A DNA stretch of 8,096 nt from Kocuria sp. (GCA_030453435.1 JAKDKI010000085.1:1-8096); one strand, 5' to 3'. Positions 1 through 6,899 are shown, counted from the first letter of the stretch. Numbers and translations are program-made. The notes: generated from the letters alone by a model not told the origin.

Positions 1-441
1 GGCATGGCCGACGGCGAGTCCGCGGTAAACATGCAGTACTCCATTCCCTTGACCACCCTGGCGGAGCGCCCCTACGACGAGGTCACTCGCTTGGTCACAG
101 CGATGGACAAGTACTTCGAGGACTACAAGAACGCCACCCCGGACGCCAAGAACTTCGCCTTCGACCAGATCCTGCTGGACCCGATGGTGGTCCCGTTCCA
201 CGAGGCCATGGTCGATTTCCTCAAGGAGAAAGGTCGCTGGACCAAAGACCTTCAAACCCGCAACGACGCCCTGCTGGACAGGGAACAACGGATGGCGGAG
301 GCCTGGCCGGACTTCTGGGAGCAGCATAAGAACGACCCCGAGGTGCCCGCCAAGTGGGTCGATTGGAAGCGCGAGAACCTACCCAAGCTCCCCACCATCG
401 ATGACCTTCCCAACTCTTCAGATAACGGAGGTGCGGCATGA
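1..441 (+). CDS. TAXI-family TRAP transporter solute-binding protein, C-terminal part (5' end outside window)
   Basis: This is the last 146 codons of a periplasmic or lipid-anchored substrate-binding protein that delivers a carboxylate-type ligand to the TRAP permease encoded next. The frame is open to the first base of the window, so the ATG at position 4 is an internal Met rather than a start. TAXI proteins are usually a little over 300 residues, so more than half, including any signal peptide, is missing. The recognisable C-terminal pattern is present: an alternating stretch around YEVTRLV-like 'PYDEVTRLVTAMDKYFEDYKNATPDAK', summarised here by its start PYDEVTRL, then PFHEAMVDFLKEKGRW, followed by a charged helix (RNDALLDREQRMAEAW). 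The family usually has PFHxGAxxYxKExGxW at this spot. A Pro/Asp-rich tail ends the protein. The stop overlaps the permease start by four bases (ATGA), so the two are translationally coupled. Family call is firm; the ligand is unknown. Confidence 0.85.
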   Translation, partial: GMADGESAVNMQYSIPLTTLAERPYDEVTRLVTAMDKYFEDYKNATPDAKNFAFDQILLDPMVVPFHEAMVDFLKEKGRWTKDLQTRNDALLDREQRMAEAWPDFWEQHKNDPEVPAKWVDWKRENLPKLPTIDDLPNSSDNGGAA

Positions 442-2591
442 GCACCGTCCAGCAACCCGCCAAATCCGCCGGTCAGCCATCCGCTCAGTCCGTGGCGCAG
501 GATGTGGATCCGTTCGCCGATACCCACGCGCACGCCGGCGACGCCGTGCTCCATGACCACAACCCTCGCCTGACCCCCTTCTGGCGCGGGGTCATTATCG
601 CGCTGTCCGTCGCCGGCATCCTCCTGACCATGAACCAGGTGTTCTTCTGGAACATCGGTGGTCTGGCAGTCCTGACGAATACGTTCCTGTACCTGCTCAT
701 CGCGTGCTTCGTGCCGATCGTTTTCATCGCCACCCCGCTGGTCAAGAAGAAGGAGCCGGCCAAGGGCGCAGAGACTACTGAACGATCTGACGGCGATGGT
801 TCCTCGGCAGCGCGCCCTGGCAAGACCGCCGACGCCGCTCGCGGAGTTCCGTGGTACGACATCCTTCTGATTCTGGTCACCATTGGCACGTGCGGGTACT
901 TCGCTGTGAACGGTGTGAAGATCCAGGAATACGGCTGGCAGTTCATTGCGCCCACTCTGGCCACCGTGCTCAGTTTCGTGTTCTGGATCATCGTGCTGGA
1001 GGCTCTGCGTCGCGGGTCCGGCTGGATCGTGACCGTGATTGCTTTCGCGTTCTCGGTGTACCCATTATTCGCCGGTGCCATTCCGCTCTCCTTCCTGCAG
1101 GGCATCTCTTACGACCTGCCCACACTGGCCCAGGTTCACACCATGGGCGCGGACAGTGTCCTGGGGCTGCCGCTTCAGACCGCTGGCACCATCCTGGTGG
1201 GTTTCTTGCTGTTCGGTACCGTGCTCCAGCACACCGGCGGCGCGGACTTCTTCCACAACCTGTCCATGGCAATCTTCGGCCGCTACCGCGGTGGTTCCGC
1301 CAAGGTCTCCGTGGCAAGCTCCGCAGCCATGGGCATGATGAGCGGTTCGGCCGTCTCCAACGTTCTGACCACCGGCCCCATGACCATCCCAGCCATGAAG
1401 AAGTCCGGGTTTAGCTCCAAGGTGGCCGGCGCGGTGGAGGCAACAGCCTCCTCCGGTGGTTCCATCACCCCGCCCATCATGGGCACCGCGGCATTCCTGA
1501 TGGTGTCCTTCGTGGGTGTGCCTTACACCAACATCCTCATCGCCGCGGCGATCCCAGCCCTGCTCTACTACCTGGGCATCTTCTTCCAGATCGACGGCTA
1601 TGCCGCGCAGCGCGGTCTGCGCGGCACCGCCAAGCACCTATTGCCCCGTGCGGGTGCCTCGCTGATCGCCGGCTGGCCGTACCTGGCCGCACTCGGTCTA
1701 CTGACCGTCATGCTCTTCGTGGGAGATTCCGAATCCCAGGTCCCCTTCTGGGTAGTCGGTCTGCTGCTGGTCATCGCATTGATCAAGCCCGGCCTGAAGT
1801 TCGGTCCCTCGCAGTGGATCGACCTGGGCGTGGACGTGGGCAAGACCCTCGGTCAGATCGTGGCCATCATTGCCGGTGTGGGTCTGATCCTGGGTGGCTT
1901 GAGCGCCACCGGTGTGGCCCTGTCACTGTCGCGTGACCTGGTGGCCTTGGTGGGCGACAACGTCATACTGCTCCTCGTGGCCGGCGCAGCAGTGTGTTTC
2001 GTGCTCGGTATGGGGTTGACCATCTCCGCCGCGTACGTGTTCCTGGCCATCGTGATGGTCCCAGCGGTGACCGCCCTGGGCGTCGATCCGATCGCCGCAC
2101 ACCTGTTCGTCATCTACTGGGCCTCGGTCTCCTACATCACCCCGCCCGTGGGATTGGCAGCCTTTGCTGCCGCCGGTATCTCCAAGGCCTCGCCAATGGC
2201 TACCTGTTTCTCTGCCATGAAACTCGGAGCGGTCAAATACGTGGTGCCGTTCGGCTTCGCCCTCAACCCCGCCCTGGTTGCCCAGGCGCCCCCGGGAGAA
2301 GTTGCCCTGGCCTTCGTGTTCAGCTTGATCGCCGTCTATGCGCTGGCAGCGGCCATCGGCGGCTGGATGTCCTTCGTGGACCGCCAGGTCCCGATTCCCT
2401 TCCGTGTCCTACTGGCAGTGGGCGGATTCATGATGTTCCTGCCCGGTCTCGTAGTGACCTTAATCGGTCTGGCCATCGTGGTCGTCTCTGCGGTGGTGGT
2501 TCGCATCATGAAACCTGCACCGGTGATTGACCCGGACACCGGCCAAATAGCCCGCATTCCCCAAGCCGAAGAAAAGGAGCCCGCTCAGTGA
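438..2591 (+). CDS. TRAP transporter fused permease (4TM/12TM, DctQ-DctM fusion, TAXI type)
   Basis: Inner-membrane permease of 717 residues that uses an ion gradient (normally Na+) to import the ligand handed over by the TAXI binding protein. Residues 1-47 are a polar, Ala/Gln-rich leader with four histidines (30, 32, 39, 41). Two hydrophobic segments follow at about 50-71 and 75-102, then a charged linker at about 103-137 and further small-subunit-like segments at about 138-160 and 169-190. The large DctM-like part then runs to about 690. Its two pseudo-symmetric half motifs are clear: GGSITPPIMG at 340-349 and SYITPPVGLAAF at 565-576; SGSAVSNVLTTG at 302-313 is also typical. A soluble tail ends at 717. 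GGAGGT at 427-432 sits 5 bases before the ATG, and the start overlaps the upstream stop by four bases. The stop overlaps the next gene in the same way. Length and arrangement fit the TIGR02123-type fusion family. Substrate cannot be read from the sequence. Confidence 0.93.
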   Translation: MSTVQQPAKSAGQPSAQSVAQDVDPFADTHAHAGDAVLHDHNPRLTPFWRGVIIALSVAGILLTMNQVFFWNIGGLAVLTNTFLYLLIACFVPIVFIATPLVKKKEPAKGAETTERSDGDGSSAARPGKTADAARGVPWYDILLILVTIGTCGYFAVNGVKIQEYGWQFIAPTLATVLSFVFWIIVLEALRRGSGWIVTVIAFAFSVYPLFAGAIPLSFLQGISYDLPTLAQVHTMGADSVLGLPLQTAGTILVGFLLFGTVLQHTGGADFFHNLSMAIFGRYRGGSAKVSVASSAAMGMMSGSAVSNVLTTGPMTIPAMKKSGFSSKVAGAVEATASSGGSITPPIMGTAAFLMVSFVGVPYTNILIAAAIPALLYYLGIFFQIDGYAAQRGLRGTAKHLLPRAGASLIAGWPYLAALGLLTVMLFVGDSESQVPFWVVGLLLVIALIKPGLKFGPSQWIDLGVDVGKTLGQIVAIIAGVGLILGGLSATGVALSLSRDLVALVGDNVILLLVAGAAVCFVLGMGLTISAAYVFLAIVMVPAVTALGVDPIAAHLFVIYWASVSYITPPVGLAAFAAAGISKASPMATCFSAMKLGAVKYVVPFGFALNPALVAQAPPGEVALAFVFSLIAVYALAAAIGGWMSFVDRQVPIPFRVLLAVGGFMMFLPGLVVTLIGLAIVVVSAVVVRIMKPAPVIDPDTGQIARIPQAEEKEPAQ

Positions 2592-3391
2592 CTTCTGCTG
2601 ACAACACCGTGACGGTGGACATCCAGGATGGCATCGCCGTGATCACCATCGACCGCCCCGAGGTACGCAACGCCATCAACGCGACCGTTCTCGGCCAAAT
2701 TTCCCAGGCCTTGGATGAGCTGGCCGCCAACGACGACGCTCAGATCGTGATCTTCACGGGCGCCGGCGAAAAGGCCTTTGTGGCCGGTGCTGACATCAAT
2801 GAGCTGGCCGTCCGCAAGCCGAAGGACGGCCTGCGCGCCGCAATGCAGGGTGTCTACGAAAAGGTCGAACAGTTCCACAAGCCGACCATCGCCGCGGTCA
2901 ACGGTTATGCCTTCGGCGGGGGCCACGAGCTGGCCTTGTCGTGTGACATCAGGATCGCGTCCACCAACGCCCAGTTCGCCCTACCAGAGACCAGCCTGGG
3001 CATCATGCCGGCCGCAGGGGGCACTCAGCGCCTGGCGCGATTGGTGGGAGTGGGTAGAGCCACCGAGATGATTCTGACCAGTAGGCGCGTCAAAGCCCAA
3101 GAGGCCCTGACCATGGGACTGGTGACGGACGTCGTCGAACCCGAAGAACTCATGTCAAAGGCCAAGGAAACCGCGCAGACGATCCTCTCCAAGGGACCGT
3201 TGGCCACTCAGCTGGCCAAGACCGTGGTGCGCCACGGATTCGACGCCGATCACAGCACGGGAATCCTCTTGGAACGCCTGGCGCAGTCGGTGCTGTACAG
3301 CAGCGCCGAGAAGGTCGAGGGAACCAACGCGTTCCTGGAAAAGCGCACGCCCGACTACCGAGCTGCCCAGCGAAAGGACGATGAAGCGTGA
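2588..3391 (+). CDS. Enoyl-CoA hydratase (crotonase family)
   Basis: Cytoplasmic enzyme of 267 residues, the usual length for a single-domain crotonase, that adds water to trans-2-enoyl-CoA to give 3-hydroxyacyl-CoA. The first oxyanion-hole segment is AGADI at 66-70 and the second is FGGGHELALSCD at 109-120. Both catalytic glutamates of true hydratases are present, Glu114 and Glu134 (ALPETSLG), with the same 20-residue spacing as Glu144/Glu164 in the rat enzyme. This argues against a hydrolase, isomerase or ligase subtype. GGTQRL at 144-149 completes the signature. The start is GTG, preceded by AAGGAG at 2574-2579 with 8 bases spacing, and it overlaps the permease stop by four bases. The enzyme passes its product to the dehydrogenase encoded next. 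Chain-length preference is not evident; a short-chain role (crotonyl-CoA) is inferred from the neighbour. Confidence 0.92.
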   Translation: MTSADNTVTVDIQDGIAVITIDRPEVRNAINATVLGQISQALDELAANDDAQIVIFTGAGEKAFVAGADINELAVRKPKDGLRAAMQGVYEKVEQFHKPTIAAVNGYAFGGGHELALSCDIRIASTNAQFALPETSLGIMPAAGGTQRLARLVGVGRATEMILTSRRVKAQEALTMGLVTDVVEPEELMSKAKETAQTILSKGPLATQLAKTVVRHGFDADHSTGILLERLAQSVLYSSAEKVEGTNAFLEKRTPDYRAAQRKDDEA

Positions 3392-4269
3392 GCGACAACA
3401 GCAATCCCCTGGAGGGCGTCAAGCACGTCACCGTGATCGGTGCCGGTGCCATGGGCTCCCAGATCGCCATGGTGTCCGCGCTGGCCGGATACACCACCGC
3501 CCTCGTGGACATCGCCGAGGAGTACGTGGAGCGCGCCAAATCTCAACTTGAATCCCGCATGAATCGCGATGTCGAAAAGGGCCGCCGTTCTCAGGAGGAC
3601 GTGGCAGCCGCGTTCGATCGGCTCACATTCACCACCGACCGCGATGGGAGCGCCGCCCAGACGGACTTCGTCATCGAGGCGGCAGTGGAGGATCTGGGTA
3701 TCAAACGTGAACTGTTCACGGAGCTGGACCAGATCTGCCCACCGCACGCGATCCTGGCCACGAACTCGTCCAATATCGTGTCCTCCCGCGTGGCCGATGC
3801 GACCGAACGCCCGGACAAGGTCTGCAATTTTCACTTCTTCAACCCTGCCCTGGTCATGGAGTGCGTGGAAGTGGTTCCCAATGAGCACACCTCCGCTGAG
3901 ACGGTCGAAACGGCGGTGGCCTTGGCCAAGTCTTTCGGCAAGAAGCCCGTGAAGCTCAAGCAGGAGACCCCCGGTTTCGTGGCCAACCGTCTGCTGGGTG
4001 CGCTCCGCACCGAGGCGCTCAAGCTTTACGAAGAGGGCATTGCCGACTTCGAGGACATCGATGTCGCCGCGAAGACCGCGCTGCGCCATCCCATGGGCCC
4101 GTTTGAATTGATGGACCTGGTGGGTGTGGACGTCGTTTACTTGATCCGTATGGCCGAGTACGAGCAAACCGGAAATCCGGAGAGCCTCCCGCGGCCCGCC
4201 ATCAAGGAGCTCTATGAGGCCGGCCGCTTCGGACGAAAGTCCGGGCAGGGCTGGTACAGCTACGACTGA
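3388..4269 (+). CDS. 3-hydroxyacyl-CoA dehydrogenase, probably 3-hydroxybutyryl-CoA dehydrogenase
   Basis: Single-function, NAD(P)-dependent dehydrogenase of 293 residues oxidising (S)-3-hydroxyacyl-CoA to 3-ketoacyl-CoA. The N-terminal Rossmann fold shows GAGAMG at 18-23 and an acidic residue, Asp41, at the end of the second strand, which favours NAD+ over NADP+. The family signature HFFNPALVMECVEVV begins at 149; His149 and Glu161 form the catalytic pair with the 12-residue spacing seen in the human enzyme (His158/Glu170). Ser127/Ser128 and Asn200 (TPGFVANRLL) match further active-site positions. The C-terminal domain has HPMGPFELMDLVG at 234-246. Size and lack of a hydratase domain fit the Hbd/PaaH/FadB2 group. 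The GTG start overlaps the hydratase stop by four bases; AAAGGA at 3373-3378 serves as ribosome binding site. The last 10 bases also encode the end of the opposing LysR gene. Confidence 0.93.
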   Translation: MSDNSNPLEGVKHVTVIGAGAMGSQIAMVSALAGYTTALVDIAEEYVERAKSQLESRMNRDVEKGRRSQEDVAAAFDRLTFTTDRDGSAAQTDFVIEAAVEDLGIKRELFTELDQICPPHAILATNSSNIVSSRVADATERPDKVCNFHFFNPALVMECVEVVPNEHTSAETVETAVALAKSFGKKPVKLKQETPGFVANRLLGALRTEALKLYEEGIADFEDIDVAAKTALRHPMGPFELMDLVGVDVVYLIRMAEYEQTGNPESLPRPAIKELYEAGRFGRKSGQGWYSYD

Positions 4270-5183
4270 GCGTTCTGCTCACCGGTGTGGCGGGCCTCGG
4301 CGAACATCGTGCGCGCGATCTGGATCACTGATCGCAATGCAGGGTTGCGGTCCGAGGCCCGCCACACCAATCTGACTTCCAGCGGGCGCTGCTCCTCAGC
4401 GAGCGGCAGGAACACCACGCCGTCAGATGACACGTTGTCGCGCACGGAATCCAGACTCACTGCACACCCGATTTCCGCGCCCACCAGCACGACCAGGGTC
4501 CAGGAATCCGGGGCGGTCTGCACCACACGTGGCACGAATCCCGCGCTCATTGCCAATGAGTTCAAACGGTTCGAGAGCGCCGATACCGCTCCGCCAGGCA
4601 GGGTGACCCACGATTCCTCGGACAGGCTGGCCATGCTCACGCGTGATTGATTCGCCAGCGGGTGGTTCTTGGGCAGCACCACCATGACCTCTTCTAACGC
4701 GAGAATGCAGGAGTTGAGTTCGGCGGGGATGAAATCCCAGCGCCCGATGACCAAATCGAGCGAATCGTCCAGAAGCCGTTCCAGGCCCAGGTGCGAGAAC
4801 TGCGAACTGTGCAGATCCAGCATGAGGCCGGGCCGTTTGGCCTTCACCTGCCGAGCAAGCTCACCGACCTTGTGATTGATAGACGCCCCAGCAAAGCCCA
4901 AGCGCACGCGCCCGGTCTCGCCGCTCACAGCGTCTCTCACGGCCTGCCTAGCTTCTTCAGAAGTTGCCACCAGCCTCGTGGCCGGTTCGACCAGTGCTTT
5001 TCCCGCGGGGGTGAGTGCCACGTGACGAGTACTGCGCTCGAAGAGTTCCGCACCCAAGCTTTTCTCGACCTGTTTGATGAGTCTGCTCAGAGGGGGCTGG
5101 GCGACCCGCAATCGGGTAGCCGCTCGTCCGAAATGTAGCTCTTCGGCAACCGCGAGGAACGCCTTGGCCTGGTGCACTTCCAT
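4260..5183 (-). CDS. LysR-type transcriptional regulator
   Basis: DNA-binding regulator of 307 residues, the normal LysR length. The winged helix-turn-helix occupies about residues 1-60, with FLAVAEELHFGRAATRL and QPPLSRLIKQVEKSLG clearly readable. A linker helix follows to about 90, then the two-lobed effector-binding domain from about 92 to 295. The N-terminal half resembles the CbnR/BenM-like branch that controls catabolism of aromatic and other organic acids. The ATG at 5183 is chosen over the TTG three bases further upstream because AAAGGCGG (5197-5190) lies 6 bases before the ATG and only 3 before the TTG. It is divergent from the CoA-transferase operon, so it probably controls that operon, and perhaps the transporter operon, from the shared intergenic region; the co-inducer would be the imported acid or its CoA thioester (inference). 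Its 3' end overlaps the dehydrogenase gene by 10 bases and contains a 17-bp inverted repeat in codons 272-278 and 295-300. Confidence 0.93.
   Translation of the reverse strand: MEVHQAKAFLAVAEELHFGRAATRLRVAQPPLSRLIKQVEKSLGAELFERSTRHVALTPAGKALVEPATRLVATSEEARQAVRDAVSGETGRVRLGFAGASINHKVGELARQVKAKRPGLMLDLHSSQFSHLGLERLLDDSLDLVIGRWDFIPAELNSCILALEEVMVVLPKNHPLANQSRVSMASLSEESWVTLPGGAVSALSNRLNSLAMSAGFVPRVVQTAPDSWTLVVLVGAEIGCAVSLDSVRDNVSSDGVVFLPLAEEQRPLEVRLVWRASDRNPALRSVIQIARTMFAEARHTGEQNAQS
4284..4368. repeat. Perfect 17-bp inverted repeat with nested 6-bp hairpin
   Basis: GGTGTGGCGGGCCTCGG at 4284-4300 is the exact reverse complement of 4352-4368. The 51-base interval contains a second perfect dyad, GCGATC at 4315-4320 and GATCGC at 4330-4335, so either strand's RNA can fold as a long GC-rich stem with a hairpin in its loop. 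It starts 15 bases after the dehydrogenase stop and lies inside the LysR coding sequence. No T-tract follows either arm, so it is not a canonical intrinsic terminator. A role in ending or stabilising the convergent transcripts is inferred. Confidence 0.85.
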
Positions 5184-5189
5184 CAATTG

Positions 5190-5197
5190 CCGCCTTT
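5190..5197 (-). promoter_or_regulatory. Ribosome binding site that decides the LysR start
   Basis: On the minus strand AAAGGCGG lies 6 bases before the ATG at 5183. The alternative TTG at 5186 would leave only 3 bases, too short for efficient initiation. Confidence 0.6.
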
Positions 5198-5229
5198 ATT
5201 GCGTTTCGAGCATCACCGGGGGACGCAAT
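5198..5229. promoter_or_regulatory. Candidate LysR operator, left dyad (ATTGCGT-N18-ACGCAAT)
   Basis: ATTGCGT at 5198-5204 and ACGCAAT at 5223-5229 form a perfect 7-bp inverted repeat with an 18-base spacer. Its centre lies about 30 bases upstream of the LysR ATG, suitable for autorepression. The spacer is longer than in a standard LysR box, so it could be two separate half-sites. Confidence 0.5.
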
Positions 5230-5232
5230 TTA

Positions 5233-5251
5233 TATTAGACAGAGCCTAATA
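5233..5251. promoter_or_regulatory. Candidate LysR T-N11-A operator (TATTAG-N7-CTAATA)
   Basis: TATTAG at 5233-5238 and CTAATA at 5246-5251 are a perfect 6-bp inverted repeat with a 7-base spacer. The inner part, starting with T at 5236 and ending with A at 5248, is exactly the T-N11-A form of LysR recognition sites. Its centre is 64 bases upstream of the CoA-transferase ATG, and it overlaps the best -35 candidate. Confidence 0.6.
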
Positions 5252-5293
5252 GCGGTGGTTATGTGGTTCAAGACACATTCGATTCCACCCTTA

Positions 5294-5298
5294 GAGGT
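5294..5298 (+). promoter_or_regulatory. Ribosome binding site that decides the CoA-transferase start
   Basis: GAGGT at 5294-5298 is spaced 7 bases from the ATG at 5306. The upstream in-frame GTG (5255) and ATG (5261) have no comparable site and would add residues that do not look like the family N-terminus. Confidence 0.7.
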
Positions 5299-5305
5299 CA
5301 CCTTC

Positions 5306-6481
5306 ATGACGCTGCCAACCACCGAGGCTCCCCGGGGCCCTCTCAGCGGAGTAGTCATTGCTGATTTCACCCGCATTCTCGCGGGACCGTACTGCACCAT
5401 GCTCCTGGCCGATATGGGCGCCACAGTCATCAAGGTCGAAGGTCCCGGTGGCGACGATTCCCGCCAGTGGATCCCGCCGCACCGTGACGGTGTCAGCACC
5501 TACTTCCTGTCCGTGAACCGGAACAAACACTCGGTGGTGCTGGATCTCAAGGACCCGGCAGACCTGGAGACCGCTCATCAGATCGTGGATTCCGCGGACG
5601 TTTTCGTTGAGAACTTCAAACCGGGCGGTCTGGAACGCTTCGGGCTCGACGCCGCTTCAGTCGCGGAGCGCTGGCCGCACGTGATCCACGCGAGCATCAC
5701 AGGGTTCGGGACCGAGGGCGGTCGCACCATGCCGGGCTACGACCTGCTGGTGCAGGGCATGTCAGGATTCATGTCTGTCACCGGTAACCCGGACGGGCCG
5801 CCTCAACGTGCAGGCGTAGCCATGTTCGATGTGATCACTGGTTTGCATACCGCCATCGGAATCCTGGGCGCATTACATGAACGTGCACAGTCCGGCCAGG
5901 GCCAGCACCTGCAGCTGGACCTTCTGTCCTCCGCCTTGTCCGGGTTGGTCAACCAGACCACCGGCTATGCGGCCTGCGGCAACGTGCCCCAGCGCTTGGG
6001 CAACGATCACCCGAGCCTCTATCCCTACGGGCCCTTCCCCACCAGTGATAAAGACCTGATCATCACCGTGGGCAACGACAACCAGTTCGCGCGACTGGTG
6101 GACACCTTGGGTGTGGCACACCTGGCCGATGACGAACGCTTTGCCACGATGAAGGGCCGTAACAACCATCGCGACATTCTCCGGCCCATGTTGGTAGAAG
6201 CTCTCTCCACCGGGACCGCCGACGAATGGTTCACCAAGTTGCAGGCCCAAGGGATTCCGTGCGCGCCCATCCTCAATATCGATGAGGGCGTGCAATACGC
6301 GGAGCGCCTGGGCCTGAACCCCGTGGTTGAGACCGGCGCTGGCGAGAATGCTGTTCCCACCATCAAGAACCCCATGTCCTTCAGCCGCACGCCCGTCGGT
6401 TACGACAAAGCGCCACCAGCTCTGGGGGCAGATCAAGCAACCGTGCTCGCATGGCTAGAGGAGCGCCGTCGTCATGACTGA
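5306..6481 (+). CDS. Class III (CaiB/BaiF family) acyl-CoA transferase
   Basis: Cytoplasmic enzyme of 391 residues that moves CoA from a donor thioester (often succinyl-CoA) to a carboxylic acid, thereby activating it. The N-terminal part has the family pattern: PLSGVVIADFTRILAGPYCTMLLADMGATVIKVE lies at about 12-45 (key elements DFTR, AGPYC, DMGA, IKVE). NRNKHSVVLDLK at 71-82 is also typical. The catalytic aspartate is Asp146 in MPGYDLLVQG, the residue that forms the mixed anhydride in formyl-CoA transferase. The C-terminal part contains the usual small domain with GIPCAPI at 316-322. It is the first gene of the divergent operon behind two candidate LysR operators. Glutaryl-CoA:succinate transferases (GcdG/SUGCT) belong to the same family and a similar gene setting, but close relatives act on many acids, so the acceptor remains open. 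Confidence 0.92.
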   Translation: MTLPTTEAPRGPLSGVVIADFTRILAGPYCTMLLADMGATVIKVEGPGGDDSRQWIPPHRDGVSTYFLSVNRNKHSVVLDLKDPADLETAHQIVDSADVFVENFKPGGLERFGLDAASVAERWPHVIHASITGFGTEGGRTMPGYDLLVQGMSGFMSVTGNPDGPPQRAGVAMFDVITGLHTAIGILGALHERAQSGQGQHLQLDLLSSALSGLVNQTTGYAACGNVPQRLGNDHPSLYPYGPFPTSDKDLIITVGNDNQFARLVDTLGVAHLADDERFATMKGRNNHRDILRPMLVEALSTGTADEWFTKLQAQGIPCAPILNIDEGVQYAERLGLNPVVETGAGENAVPTIKNPMSFSRTPVGYDKAPPALGADQATVLAWLEERRRHD

Positions 6482-6899
6482 GACCAACCAACCGCAAGGC
6501 ACCAAGTTCTCGCGTGAGATCGACTTGCGTTGGTCCGATCAAGACGCAAACGGCCACGTCAACAATGCTCGTGCGATCACGCTGGTGGAGGAAGCGCGGG
6601 TGCGTGCTGCCCTGCATTGGACGGGCACCATGCCCAACGGTGCGCGACCTCGTGTGGTGCGCTCGCTCAACGTGGACTTCTTTCGGCCCATCAATTACGG
6701 ACCTGAGCTGTGGGCGCACGTGTGGATTTCCAGGATCGGCTCCACGTCCTACACCGTGCACCACGAACTCCACCAGAACAACAAACCGTGCGTCGTGGCG
6801 GAAACCGCGATCGTCCAGCTCAACCCCGAAACCCAGAAGCCCGAACCCCTGGACGATCAGATGCGCCAGGCTCTCTCGAGCGCGCTCATCACCGAATAA
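6474..6899 (+). CDS. Hotdog-fold acyl-CoA thioesterase (4HBT/YbgC-like)
   Basis: Small protein of 141 residues, typical for a single hotdog domain, predicted to hydrolyse an acyl-CoA to the free acid and CoA; such enzymes act as tetramers or dimers of dimers. The N-terminal signature is RWSDQDANGHVNNAR at 19-33. Asp24, the second Asp of the DxD motif, corresponds to the catalytic aspartate of 4-hydroxybenzoyl-CoA thioesterase; GHVNN begins the long central helix. RSLNVDFFRPINYG at 63-76 is the usual second strand region. The ATG overlaps the CoA-transferase stop by 8 bases and uses AGAGGAG at 6457-6463, so the two are coupled. A hydrolase beside a CoA-transferase would be wasteful on the same substrate, so it more likely clears dead-end thioesters or releases a pathway product (inference). 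Confidence 0.85.
   Translation: MTETNQPQGTKFSREIDLRWSDQDANGHVNNARAITLVEEARVRAALHWTGTMPNGARPRVVRSLNVDFFRPINYGPELWAHVWISRIGSTSYTVHHELHQNNKPCVVAETAIVQLNPETQKPEPLDDQMRQALSSALITE

Larger units (their letters stand above)
5184..5305. promoter_or_regulatory. Divergent promoter/operator region between the LysR gene and the CoA-transferase operon
   Basis: These 122 bases separate two divergent starts and are visibly richer in A/T than the surrounding genes. They contain two perfect dyads (given separately). A possible -35 for the rightward operon is TAGACA at 5236-5241, overlapping the right dyad, with a weak -10 candidate TATGTG at 5260-5265. A possible leftward -10 is TATAAA at 5234-5229. These promoter assignments are tentative; the dyads are direct observations. 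The arrangement is the standard one for a LysR regulator that represses itself and activates the divergent operon. Confidence 0.65.

Noticed and set aside
4..441. A complete 145-residue small gene starting at ATG 4
   Set aside because: The frame is open to the window edge, no ribosome binding site can be seen, and the translation is the C-terminal portion of a TAXI binding protein.
1602..1625. Perfect 8-bp inverted repeat GCCGCGCA/TGCGCGGC with 8-base loop inside the permease gene
   Set aside because: Repeats of this size are expected by chance a few times in GC-rich DNA of this length, and it lies mid-gene with no flanking signal.
3355..4167. A 270-codon open frame on the minus strand
   Set aside because: It is antisense to the 3-hydroxyacyl-CoA dehydrogenase and has a low-complexity His/Gly/Arg-rich translation, typical of a shadow frame.
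4270..4370. Canonical rho-independent terminator after the dehydrogenase gene
   Set aside because: The strong stem is real, but neither arm is followed by a T-tract and the loop is 51 bases, so it is listed as an inverted repeat rather than a terminator.
5255..5305. Longer CoA-transferase starting at GTG 5255 or ATG 5261
   Set aside because: The extra residues do not resemble the family N-terminus, would run through the likely promoter, and lack a ribosome binding site; GAGGT before ATG 5306 is better.
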